A stretch of DNA of 64,000 nt from assembly GCA_024305745.1 (NCBI GenBank), contig JAHRBS010000001.1:1860001-1924000 (forward strand), in the 5' to 3' direction. This document shows, piece after piece, positions 1 to 11,181 of this stretch (position 1 is its first letter; every line of letters begins with the position of its first letter). Position numbers and translations under genes: made by a program. This stretch comes from Polyporus tsugae. Lineage: Eukaryota; Basidiomycota; Agaricomycetes; Polyporales; Polyporaceae. The notes under the pieces were generated by a model. It was not told where the DNA came from and did no database searches. It saw only the letters and a list, made by a program, of their open reading frames with translations.

Positions 1-1
1 G

Positions 2-157
2 CTGAGGCTTCCCGAACGGCCAGCCGAGCTTCGCGCGACGGCGCGCACGGGCCCGGGATCCTCTTCCATGTCGCGCGAGGACGTCGGGGCTCGCGCGGCC
101 GCGGTCGAATGGAAACATCTGCCTGCCCTCGCCTATACCCTGCCGCGCGCAGTATAA
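2..157 (+). CDS. possible 3' end of a gene cut by the window edge
   Basis: An open frame enters from the left edge and runs to a TAA at 155-157. It has G/C at most third codon positions, like the confirmed genes here, and ends in the residues LAYTLPRAV. The A-rich DNA that follows (about 550-900) would fit a 3' flank between two convergent genes. There is no domain, no splice site and no start inside the window, so this may equally be chance GC-rich sequence. I do not recognise the product. Confidence 0.2.
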   Translation: MRLPERPAELRATARTGPGSSSMSREDVGARAAAVEWKHLPALAYTLPRAV

Positions 158-967
158 GCGGGTACCCTCATGCCTGGAGTTGCAGCCAGCGCATTCGTCG
201 AGTACTTGCCACGCACGCATAGACGTACGGACATCCATGTCCGACCTCTAACACCAAGGTCCCGCCGTGCGACGCGCCCCGCCCCTCGTCCTCGTCGCCG
301 AGAAGGAGCGCAGGCAGCGCGACCGGGCACCGCCGCCGCCACCGGGATCCATAGGAGAAGACGAACGCGACGCAGTCGTCGAGGTCCTGCCCAGGCCCGG
401 TAACGCACCACGGATCCACGGTCCACGGATATACGGCCTCGGGTGATGTCAATCCTGCACTCCCACATCCCATAACCCAACACAGCAGCTCACAACGCGG
501 GTGCGCGGGAGCCGCCGTAGGAGCCCATCGCGAGGACACGAACTCCTAGGGATAATGTGAGTGCGCATACGTGTTGGTATGGTGCATAGAGGAAGGAGAC
601 CATATCTATGTACAGAGGGTGAGAGTACAATGTCAGCAAAGGAAATTGAACATGAGATGGGGAACAAACTACAGGTACCAGGGCAGGCAACGGGAACGTA
701 ATCGTAGTAAGAAGAGAAGAGGCGGTCACCGAGAGTATCACGAGCCAACAACGACAATGGGCTATCCACGACGCCGAACCACCAAAGGAAGAGACGACGG
801 AAAGCAGGGAACGACAATATGTTGCAAACGAAGACAGGGGCATCGATACAGAAGGTAAACCGTTCGGGTAAGAAAGGTGAGAGAAAGGATGAGATCCAAA
901 CCAATAAGATAAAGTCGACCTCCTCTCTCCCCTTTCCCCGCAGGGGACTAGGGAGACAGGAACGCCG
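158..967. other. intergenic, no supported gene
   Basis: This stretch lies downstream of the cyclin gene stop. Open frames here on the minus strand are Arg/Leu-rich or Ser-rich and lack start context or a recognisable motif. The plus strand becomes purine-rich between about 560 and 900, which matches the pyrimidine-rich minus strand expected of a 3' untranslated region. Nothing else is visible. Confidence 0.5.
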
Positions 968-3092
968 CTATTGAGTCCCATTCTCGAACATGCCAGGATT
1001 AGAGAAAACCTCCGCAAACGATGGCAACGTATGAGAAACCTGCTTTGTACCAGTCGGGTTGAACGCCGCCAGCGTCGACCCAATAGCCGCCTCCGTAGCC
1101 TCCATGTCGGCCGCATACGTAGGATTCGAGGGATTGAAGTAGGAAGTATACGCATTAATCGGTCCAAGGGAACCGTGGGGATTTGCGGGATCCGCAGGGG
1201 TGTAAGTGAACGCGCTTGCAACCCAAGGCCCAGGATTGTTGCCAAAAGTCGACATCGCGGGCGTAGGAAGATCCAAGAACATCGACATCTGAATAGTCCT
1301 GTCTTCAGAACCGTCCGACGACGACGAAGTAGACGACATGGGCGAGTACGAGAGGGAAGGCGTAGAAAGCGATGGTGACACCTCGCCTTGGGGCTCCACG
1401 TCCATCTGGAACGTGGCGTCGTAGCCCGGGCCAGGTGCCTCTCTCGCCTCGTAGCAGTACCCGGCGCCGTCGGAAGTCGGAATGAAGAAAGGATCCACGA
1501 CAGTAGAACCGCAGTCGGCCCCAATAGCGGGTACAGTCGCGCTGCGCGAAAGACCACGCGTCCAACTCCTTGGGAGTTGGACCGGAGGCGGAAGACTGAC
1601 GAAGGAGCGGGCAGACGAGGTAGCAGTAGCCGCAGCCGGAGGGGCCGCCCACGCCGCAGTAGACGGAGTGGTACAAGAACGAGTCGACGCGTAAACGACG
1701 TCGCCATCGCTCCTGCTCCGTGTGACTGTCCTACCACTGCTCATTCCAGATGTCGACGTCGACGATGCAGGAATCTTGCCAACCCAAAGTCGCCATTCCA
1801 ATGCGTCACCGAGAGCGCGCTCGCACCGGCCAATTTCCCGGGGAGGGAGACCAGCCAATTTGGCCCAAGCCCGGTTGGAGTAGGAGCGATCCTGCATGAA
1901 CTTGGATGCCAGGATGAGGCACGCGAGGAATGTCCTACGCGGGCAACAGAGGGGAGAAGGAAGCGCGGGGAGGGGCGGGAGGGAAGACTCATCCTTGCCA
2001 CTGCTGGCTGCTGTAGCCAACCGGGAGACGTCGATATCGATATCGCCTACCAAAACGGTGTCGCCGATGCGTATCGTCTGGAGCGTTGAACCGGTGGTCT
2101 GGTCGGAAGCGTTCGAAAAGTCGGCTGGATCGTCGAGGGCTTCGATCTCGAAGACCCCTTGAACAATTCGGGGCTCTGGCACTTCCATACACTCGGACGT
2201 CGGCATCTTCTCCGTTCGGAGTACCTCCGGAACCTTGGACCGGACGGCTTCAAGATAGCAAAGGGCAGTTTGAAGAACTCCAGTCGAGGTCCGGGACCGG
2301 CGGAGGACTTCATGGACGAATCCCTTGATCGGGATTAGGTTGCTTCCGGCGGAGCCTTCGGGCGTCTGCAAGTATGACTCGCATTCGTCTACTGGCGGAG
2401 AAGGCGTCTGGCGGGTCGTCGGCGAGACGGGGGAAGGAAGTTGCGTGTTACGGCTAGCGAACAGCGTCGAAAACCCGGTCGAGATCAAGGGAGGGGAGGT
2501 AGCGCATTCGGCGTGCGGGATAGGCGGTTCGGGCTGGGCGCAAAGGGCCTCACGCGTACATGCGGTGAAGACGGTGGGGATGTCCTCGGGATGCCAGGTT
2601 TCGCAGAGCGTTTTGACCGCTTGATCTGAATCGCACGGAACCTTGAGCCTGAGGAAACGGATACATAGGAGGTGGGGCACGACATCCGATTGTGGCAAGG
2701 CACGACCAGCCCCTCGAGCCAAACGGCATACTCGAGAAGCCGGCCGTGCCTCGAGCCTTTGAACGATACGGTGAAGATTGGGATGATGAGGGCAATCACT
2801 TACCGACCAGTTTTGCGGCATATTTTGCCCTCTGCGACTCTCGAAGAGGGTTGGTGAGTGGCGTCGATTGGAGAGGGGCTTTGAGGCGTTCATGATCGCA
2901 AATGGGAGGGAGGTGGATGGTTTGGGGAGAAATTGAGGAGACGGAAGAGGCAGGAGTGTGGAGATAGACTGAGGGAGACCTTGAGATAGCTGATAACGTG
3001 ACGTTGGGAGCATAGGGTTGCCAACGGGTCCTGGCTCGTGAGGCGCCAGGACCGCGATGGGGAAACGAATGGGATACCGCATGGAAGTTCAT
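968..3092 (-). CDS. Pho85-type (PCL/Clg1-like) cyclin
   Basis: This is a regulatory cyclin that would bind a Pho85/CDK5-type kinase. I read two exons: 3092-2804 and 2625-968. They are joined by a 178-nt intron with a GTAAGT donor and an ATTCAG acceptor. The junction reads AKLV/DQAVKTLCETW, and the spliced length is exactly 649 codons, giving 648 residues. The cyclin box is split by a variable insertion of about 90-100 residues. The first half contains FVHEVLRRSRTSTGVLQ and the second half contains FLACLILASKFMQDRSYSN followed by GLPPREIGRCERALGDALEW, a very typical signature of fungal Pho80-like cyclins. The C-terminal 240 residues are Ser/Pro/Thr-rich and probably disordered. The start is the first ATG in the exon 1 frame; an upstream GTG in the same frame was not used. 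Which PCL subfamily it belongs to is unresolved. Confidence 0.85.
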
Positions 3093-4860
3093 TGTCGTTG
3101 GGGCCACAGATGACGGAGTAGAGGATCGAGATACTAGGGACCGGAATTAAGCGATTAAAATTCAGAGAGTAGCAGTAGCATGAGCAGAGGGGGAAGTCGA
3201 CTGGGAGATAATGATACTAGAAACAGGCGAAGCAGAGACGGAGACAGAGGCGATAGGCGATGGGTTCGGGTATCGACGGAAGCACATTTGACACATTGCG
3301 AAAGAGTTGAGGTTAGGTCGGATGCCCTTAGTCGAGGACTGACTATGGACGATCCGGGGGGGGGGGGTGGAAGAGCTCGCTGCTGATGTCAGCAGAGGCT
3401 CTGGGAGAGGGATTGTTGGAAGGCGAGAAGTAGAGCTGGATGTGCGGGCAGAGACAAGCTGGGAGCACGGATGGGAGTTATAAGGGGCGTTGTCAGAGTC
3501 AGCTGAAGGCCACAAGAGAGTCAAGGTGGATATATCGAGCCGACACCTCAGCCACACGCAAACACGGCCAAACAATCGCTGGAGTCACTGGCCCCAGAGC
3601 GCCCACGCTGCACCTGGCGGGCACTCGCAGTCTCGCACTGCAGGCCACCTCCTACCTTACTCTCAGGGCCATGGCCAGGCTGTGCACTCCCCCACCATGC
3701 CATTGCCACCACTCTTTCTCTTCCGCTGCGCAAATCCCGCAGGCGCACATCCTCGACACACCCTCGTCATATCATCGCCTGCCCGCGTCTCATTCACTCC
3801 CAATTCTCCCGCATGACTCGGTCCTACGCAATTCGCGCGCTCCCTATGCATGTGTGATTCTCCAACCTGACTTAGCCTTCCACCCCTCCGTCTATCGCCT
3901 CTTGCGCATTGTTCCCGCGTGTCTCCATTCACTCTATCGTTCCCTCGATTCGGCATTCTCCTCCTCCGTATCTACGCTATCATCGTCCCTCCCAGGCAAC
4001 CATCTCCCCGCTGTTTGCATATCCCCTCCGACGTCGAAATCGAACAACTGCTTCTCAGCGCTCACCTCCCGCGTCCATCTGCATCCAACAATGCCTGTTC
4101 TTGAACAGCGCGAAATGTCAAATATCGTCGTCCTGGGCCTCGTAGTCATCCAGGTCTTTGTATGGTCCACCTCGTGATCCGTATTCTGCCGTGCGACTGC
4201 ACTGCTAGTCTCTTATCGACCATGGACACGGTGTTCATACATTCATTAGCCAGAACTTCGACCACAGCATCGAGGCCTCAAGCCCTCAACCATTGCAGCT
4301 GTGCACGCTGTACCCGGGGCTCGCCTATATTACTCTCTTGGTCTGGCATGCCGATTCCTTGCTGCGAGTTGCGTCTGCTCAGGGTTTTTGACAACTGCGC
4401 ACATCCGTCGACGATCGGCGTGTCGACGTTCCCATTCTCGCCCGGTTGGGCGTTCGCTGCCGAGTCGAGCACTCATATCCGTGCGATCTTCGTCTGCCTC
4501 GGCTTGTCTTCCATCCCCATAGCCCTGGCTTCGCCTTCGCATTACCTTCGGACTCGTAATACAACTTGCTTCCTCCACGCCATTTCGATCGTTCTCGTCC
4601 CTGTCCATGCACGTAACGTGCGTGCGATGCTCTAATATAACTCACGTTGCTTCTCCCGAATCCTATAATTGCCGTCTGTTGAACTCAAATACCAACATTG
4701 CTCTATCGCCGAGGTTGCCGTTCTACCTTTATGTATCTGCCAAGCCTTCAGCTTCTATCTCGCACTTGCATCAGAACGAGAGGCGTGTGTGGACTCGTTG
4801 CTCGCCACATGTCATCAGCTCACGCCACTTGTGACTTGAGTCACCCACGGACTTAAAACA
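3093..4860. other. upstream region of the cyclin gene, pyrimidine-rich on the plus strand
   Basis: No gene can be supported here. The first part is the likely promoter and 5' untranslated region of the cyclin gene and includes a run of 12 G at 3356-3367. From about 3650 to 4850 the plus strand is strongly C/T-rich, with long but low-complexity open frames rich in Ser, Pro, Leu and His. No domain, credible exon structure or family match is visible. A transcribed leader or non-coding RNA on the plus strand is possible but unproven. Confidence 0.4.
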
Positions 4861-7800
4861 TCCGCCCCAAATGTTCACGAGCGGCCATCCATCTTCCTTA
4901 GAGCATCCAGCTGAAGGGGTCCCGTGGCATGCCGTAAAGTACATTTTCGGGGCGTGGCGTTCTCCGATGCCCCCCCCCCCCTTGAACCTTCTAAGTTCTA
5001 CCGGATGAGCTCCTTTGCTATGTACTTACTTATGATCCTCCTTCCACGGCACCTTCTGACAAATACATACATGCCAAGTCACCATCCAAAGTATTGACAT
5101 TTAAAGTGACCAGTGTTGTCTGTCTGACTCTGTCAGTGTCAGATGAGCGAGTCAAGAGGTAACGCCATTTGTACTCACTGGCAATTAATATTGCTTACTA
5201 GATCTTCTTGCAATCGCTTCCTCAGACGCCCGAAAGCGCCGGCGCTACCGTGGATGACCCACAGCCTGGACGGTTAGTTTCAACATCCAAGATCGCAACC
5301 ATACTTATGTGTACTTGGACGCCGTTGCCGCCTTCCGTACACATCCTGCTCCATCTTTCTTTCTCGGAAGTGCGCTGACGCTAGTTTCATCCTGGCCCCT
5401 CATGCTTGCTATCTTTGGACCGCCGCGTCGCGCGGAGGCACAGTCCAGAATTCGGCGTCCCACACCCTCCCTGACAGGCTCGAGTGTTCCGGAACGCGCA
5501 AGACCGCAGGAGAGCGTGCAAGCATGGGAGGCCGAATGGTGATATCTACTCGCTCATGGAATGAAGCACGAGGTGCTTCGTAAGTGCGTCGTCGGGATCG
5601 ACGGTGGGCACGGCGGAGCCTGTGCGTGCGCCGAACCCGCGCTGACGCGTCGACGCGTCAACCTCGAGGGACGTCCTTCATGTGTGCGTCGAGGTACGCT
5701 GGGAAGGTGCATCGCTCCCTGATAGCTGATGACTAGGACGCAGATCCTCCGCACGGTCAGGCGTGACGTGGCCCCCGTTGGGAAAGGTAGAGCGAGGCGG
5801 CGACAAAGAAACCATCCGGCCGGTGTTTCACCATCATGTCTTCCCTTCGCTGGACAAATATAAAACATACGGTCGGCATTCGCCTGTGACAGTTCGGTGT
5901 CTGAGACTTCATTCCACCAGGCGTATCAATGATACAATTCACAGTAAGCAGCTCGTCTCCGTTCTTAGCACGCTTACTCATCGCACGACGACAGGCATCC
6001 CTTCCCTTCTACGTCGTAAAGAACGCCGACCGGCACCAGATGTCTATCTTATTCTATGTTTCTCTGATCACATACGTTCTCAGAACTCGAACTTCGATCT
6101 CCCCGAACGCGCACGAGGTCTATTGACTTATCATGGTCGGCAACGAAGACCACAGAGGGCGACGTAGGCCCGGGTGCACGGCATACGACGTACGGCTCCG
6201 CCTCCGCTGACATATCCCTACCTTGCCCTTGCTCGGTGGGATTCAGGTGAGTGGCGGGCCCGTTCCGCAGTCCCCTATTTTCGCCCAGTCACGCACAAAC
6301 AGTCAGCCCCTCATGTGGTTAGGATGACATACCTGATTTGCCGATCGGAGGCGGCCCGCAGGACTCTGTGTTACCTCCGGCCTTCAGGTCTTCAGAAGAC
6401 GATCAGTGTCACCTACGACCCTTCTTCTGCTGCGCGCGTTGCGCGTGACGGTGCACGTAGGCCATGGAAGGCCGCACGTCCGTCGTCGCACCGCGCGCAG
6501 TCCTGAAGGAAGGGACGTAAGTTAGAAGAGGACGGGGGAGGCGATGCAGCGCGACGACCGGATGCAAGACGGCGACCGGATGCATCCTGCTGCCACTTAC
6601 TTGGCTTGTCCTGCGCGGAACGGGGCCGCAGTCATACCAGTATGCGCCACCTGTGCTGGGAAGATACCCGTGGTGCGCAGTCGTTTTCTCAGTCGGTCCG
6701 TGTCTCGGTCGGTCGATATCTGGGACCCATTTGTCTCAACTCGCACCTCAGGGCTCCACCACCGTAGAACACGGTGCGAGTTAGGGCGAATTGGTACCAG
6801 ACGAGTTGGTCCGACGGGCTACATGGCACAGCTCGACACGCACTTGGCTGGATGTGCTTGATGCTTGATGCTTAGCTTTCCTTTTTGCGACGTTGCTCCG
6901 CTTCCTGCAGCTCCGAAGCACCGAATGTGGTTCTCTTCCATATCCACTTTATCTTATAAGGGACGCAGTTAAAAGCCGTCAGTGCCTAAATGGAGTAGGT
7001 GGACATCTCGACTCCTCTGAACCGCGACCCTTCCGTCCACTCGTTCGTCTGCTCCAACGTGACAGTACGAGAGCTCCCGTCATGACGGCTCCCCACTCCA
7101 CGGGAGGCTCCGCACCTCATGTCATATCAAAGTCGACGAAATAGGGACCAAAGACGCTCTGTGCCGACCGGTGTTCGATGACAGATGCGGTCAGGCCCGG
7201 TATCTGAGCGATGCGCTGCGACGATACCATCCGGCTTCCGAGCATACCCCATGGGCTTGCATCCCATCCTAGGCTGTCTCGCCATCTCTGCTGTAACGAC
7301 GAGCTCCCGCCCGTCCCACACTCGCCGACGTCCTTCTCGCATTATCCGTCGCCGTCTGAATAAGGCGCTAACAAATTTGCTCGGACAGTTGCGGACAGGC
7401 TTTCTTTGCTACAGAGCGCTGCCAGAGGGACTATTTAAATGTTACCTTAGGTGAGTTCCCAGCTCAGCATGGGGTCACGGTCATGACAGATCTCACAGGC
7501 CCGTTCAACTTCGCGTTGTATGTACCTGCCGCCGTGGGGTTCGTCCAATCATCTCTCCGTGTCTAGCGGACATTAATGTGCTTCTATAACTATCACGGCT
7601 GCAGTCTCGACATTCCCTCGCGGTCATCAACCGGGTTTTAAGTTGGTGAATGACCGAAATGCGATGCCAACTGCGGGGCGCTTCGCGGTCATCCACAAGA
7701 CTACGGCCAGAGCTTGACTGCGCTCTCAAGTGGCACGATCGGGTGGCAGAGACGGGTGAGCGGTGAGTAGTGAGCACACCATTTTCATTGTTGGGCAAAG

Positions 7801-10800
7801 CCACTGTTTAGCGTCCGTCGGATTGATTCTGCTCGGCGCGGTTTCGCTATCGGAACTTGGGTGTGGAAACCCACCTAGAACATGAGTAAGTAGAACACCC
7901 ACTGCTGGCATGTGCATGTGAGCGCTTCTGTTGGGGCCACCCCGCCTTCCGATCATTTCTTCTAACTTTTGCATATCGTTTTGACGGGGCGCTCACGATG
8001 GAAAACAGGTTTGGCCAGACGCATGGTTCTGTTGTGTCGAACAGCGGCCCACCGTTTATTGGCGTAAGGCGCGGACCCAGGTGGCTTTCGGCCCTGTTTC
8101 GGCCTCTGCCAGATGCGGTCAAGCACCTGAAGTTCGTATGCAAGCTCTCCTCCAACCTTGCTTCGGACACGATATATTGCCCGTGCATTCAACCACTCAA
8201 CAGACCGGCTGTAAATACAAGGCAAGGTCCCCATGTGTTAGTCTCGTCACAGCTCGAGGCCGATCAAACTAGGGCAGTCACCAAGTCAAGCCCCACGATC
8301 CGCCGCATGCAGAACACTGAGAACAGATGCTCAAGTTCGGTTGGCAGCATGGCATGCGATGATGATCATGTTCGGGCCCGCCCAGTTGCATCCCATTTGG
8401 GGTAGGCGCACCGACGCTCACGACGGCGTGATGGTGATCGAATGGAGGCGGCTCCCATGGATGGCGATGGCGCCTTGGTGTCGAGATGTCAAGTCAAAGA
8501 CTGATGTCAGTGTCGCTCGTTGAAACGGTTGGAACCTGCAATTTGAAAGCTGAGCGGCGCCGCACAACCTCGATTCACCTTTTATATGCTATCGCCAAAG
8601 GAGGGTGGGTACCGGTGATGAGTTCAAGTTGCACCGGCGGTGGTACTTAAGACATGCCTGGCTGAAACCGAACTTGCTCGGATTCAGAGAGCAAATAGGA
8701 CTTGACACAAGCCTCAAGGACCGGATATCGTTGAATCATGGGTCAATTGTGATGCATTGATATCGATGCGTCGCGCCTGCTGGGTTGAGGCGATGCACGG
8801 TGATCAAGATGAGCCAGGCCTGCTGCATGCCGTCCCATTGAACAGAGTGTCCGCGTGCGATCTCTGTTCTACCATCGTGTCAAGCCTGTGTCACGCACTC
8901 TTCGAGTAACTATGCTCTATTGTAACGACGAGTACCACGTATCTGCCAGTGCCACTTGACAAACGCTCCTGGAGGTATTTGACACTTGACAAATATTAAT
9001 ACCGTAATCTCTCCTTGGTAAGCACACTCTTCCCTCCCTGACATCCACCCCGTTCTGGTGATCGAAATCCGGGGAGAGCCGGGCTCCACTCCAGTACTCA
9101 CAGCCTCGTGTTGCTTTGCACCCTTCCTCTGCCGTCATACTAGCAAGTGCTGTAGTCCGTGACCCAGGCATCGTAGAATTATCAGAATGTACCTTGCCAA
9201 AACTTCAGACGCTTCTTAATTGCGTGTAAGTATATGCAAACACTCCATTCATCTGGAGCGACGTTCTCTATGGCCTGGACCGGCGGCGCTCGGAGGGTTT
9301 GACGTTTTACGCACTGGGTGTGCGGGCGCAGCGAAGAAACAGCGTGGATTGATCTCACAGTACTTCCACCTTACGTTAGAACAATACATCCCTACCCCAA
9401 AGCTCTACAACTCTTACCTATGGTGTAGTCACCACCGTCCGCGGTGCTTGTCCCCATTTCTACATCGTACATTCCTTTCACATTGTACGAGACTAACACG
9501 TTGGAGCGCAGGGTGTCTGGGCTTCCAAGACACCCGGGCCACCCTACGACTCGATAATCCAAGGTTCGCATTGCCGTAATTGACGGAACAGCTGTCCCAC
9601 GCCTCCTCACAGTCAAGTGAGATGTCTCGGTCGTCGACGTGCGGTCCCCTGTGATCGGTCCTTGCTTATGAACGCCGCTGATTATGCACGTTCTCGAACG
9701 ACTAAACAGACCCTCCTACTTGAAGCACCCCCACGCCAACATATGGCCTCGGAGATCTTCCCTATTCTCTCCTCCAAATAAGATCACAGAAAGCACACGT
9801 GCTTCTGTGGTGAACGTGGTCGTATTGCTTCCCGCGATGCGGTCCGAGGCATCAGACGTCATGGCCCGCTGGACGGATGCATGTCCATTGAATGCTTATT
9901 ACCCCCGCACGGCTGTGGCACCTAGGCGTCTCGTTGTGCAATAACCCAAGTCCGGGAGTATTTGTCGGGACTTCGTACTAACTTATTGATCCCGACTGTC
10001 CGTGCCTGCCTTACTTTGTTTCCTTCTTGGGCCTACACAATGAAGGATTTCTCACATCTAGGTCATGACGCTCCTTCTCCCGTATCGGTCATGGGACTAG
10101 GGTGGCATGTGGCGGCAGGTAAGTACTTAGTACGAGACGTTGTCTAGCACTAATAGCTGCGGAGGGTGGGAGCGGACGAGGCTGTTGTTAGTAGTAACCC
10201 TGTGATTCCTTCATTCGAGCACTCCAAGCGTCGAACCGAACTGCCTGGCGACATGCACGGTCCAGACGAACCCTCTGCGCCTCCTGGATGTGGCAGGGAA
10301 GGGCAGAAGGCGAAATTCGCGCTCTCCGCGCAAAGCAACGTCCCTAACGTTTGCGCGGTATGAGTCAGCGAAGCTTTCCACACAGGGGGTCGCGGCCTCA
10401 AGATCGGACCATCACAGGGTGAAAATGGCGACGGCGACGGGCGAGTGCTGCTGGCATGTTGGCTCTCACGGCCGCCCCTCTGCCAAATCCGTCCCAATGG
10501 GCAGTCCCGTGTAAGACTATGAGCCCTAAAGCGTCCTAGAGGGACGGTGGACACACCAGAGCACGATTCTAAAGTTTATTCTTTAGCTGATAGGAATCTG
10601 ATCAGAACGTCCAAAAAGTCTACCTAGAATGCCAGCCGCGCGGCGTTGACACGGCCCCTGTCCTCTTCCACCATATGTTGCGCGCACGCCCTAGTGGCGG
10701 CCTCTAGGCAGACGGAAGTGTGAAGGGTTGCGGCGTGGTGAGAAGAAGCCGCCGTGCGATGTCCGAAGGAGAATTCGTCGTCGGAGAATCTTAATCAAGA

Positions 10801-11181
10801 GGTCTTCGAAGGGCGGCCGTGAAGGCGCCAGTGGATTGTGCAAGATTGGTTAAGACCTCCGGGACGCGCAGCGTAAATGATCTGGTATGTGAGCGTCCTG
10901 AGAAATTCCTCGCAGAACGTAACGTACCTCATTGCAACCGCATGCAGCTGAGCGTCGTGGGACGGGGCCTTGTTACGTCCACAGGAGGGCCGTACTATGG
11001 GAAAGGGGGTCTACTAGTGGTCTTCCATTAATATTGCCCTCATCGGCGGAGCACTATGGAGAGAGAGAATCGGTCTAGATCCTAAACGTACAGTTAATGC
11101 CTTGACGTTGTCAGGTCTAACTTACAAACCCCGCTCTATACAAACAATCGATACGGAACAAGAACGCGGGAGAAGAGAGAG
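4861..11181. other. gene-poor block, no supported gene
   Basis: About 6.3 kb without a recognisable protein family, tRNA, rRNA or intact mobile element. Open frames are short (mostly under 135 codons), occur on both strands at about the chance level, and do not join across splice sites into anything with a motif. A run of 12 C lies at 4970-4981. I saw no reverse transcriptase or transposase motif, terminal repeats or tandem array by eye. Old decayed transposon sequence or a lineage-specific spacer would both fit. Confidence 0.5.

Noticed and set aside
490..1737. 415-codon minus-strand open frame overlapping the cyclin 3' part
   Set aside because: It is Arg/Leu-rich and out of frame with the cyclin coding sequence on the same strand. 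It has no motif, and its length comes from the GC bias of the real gene.
3440..4177. 245-codon plus-strand open frame upstream of the cyclin gene
   Set aside because: Low-complexity Ser/Pro/His/Leu composition from C/T-rich DNA, with no domain and no splice structure.
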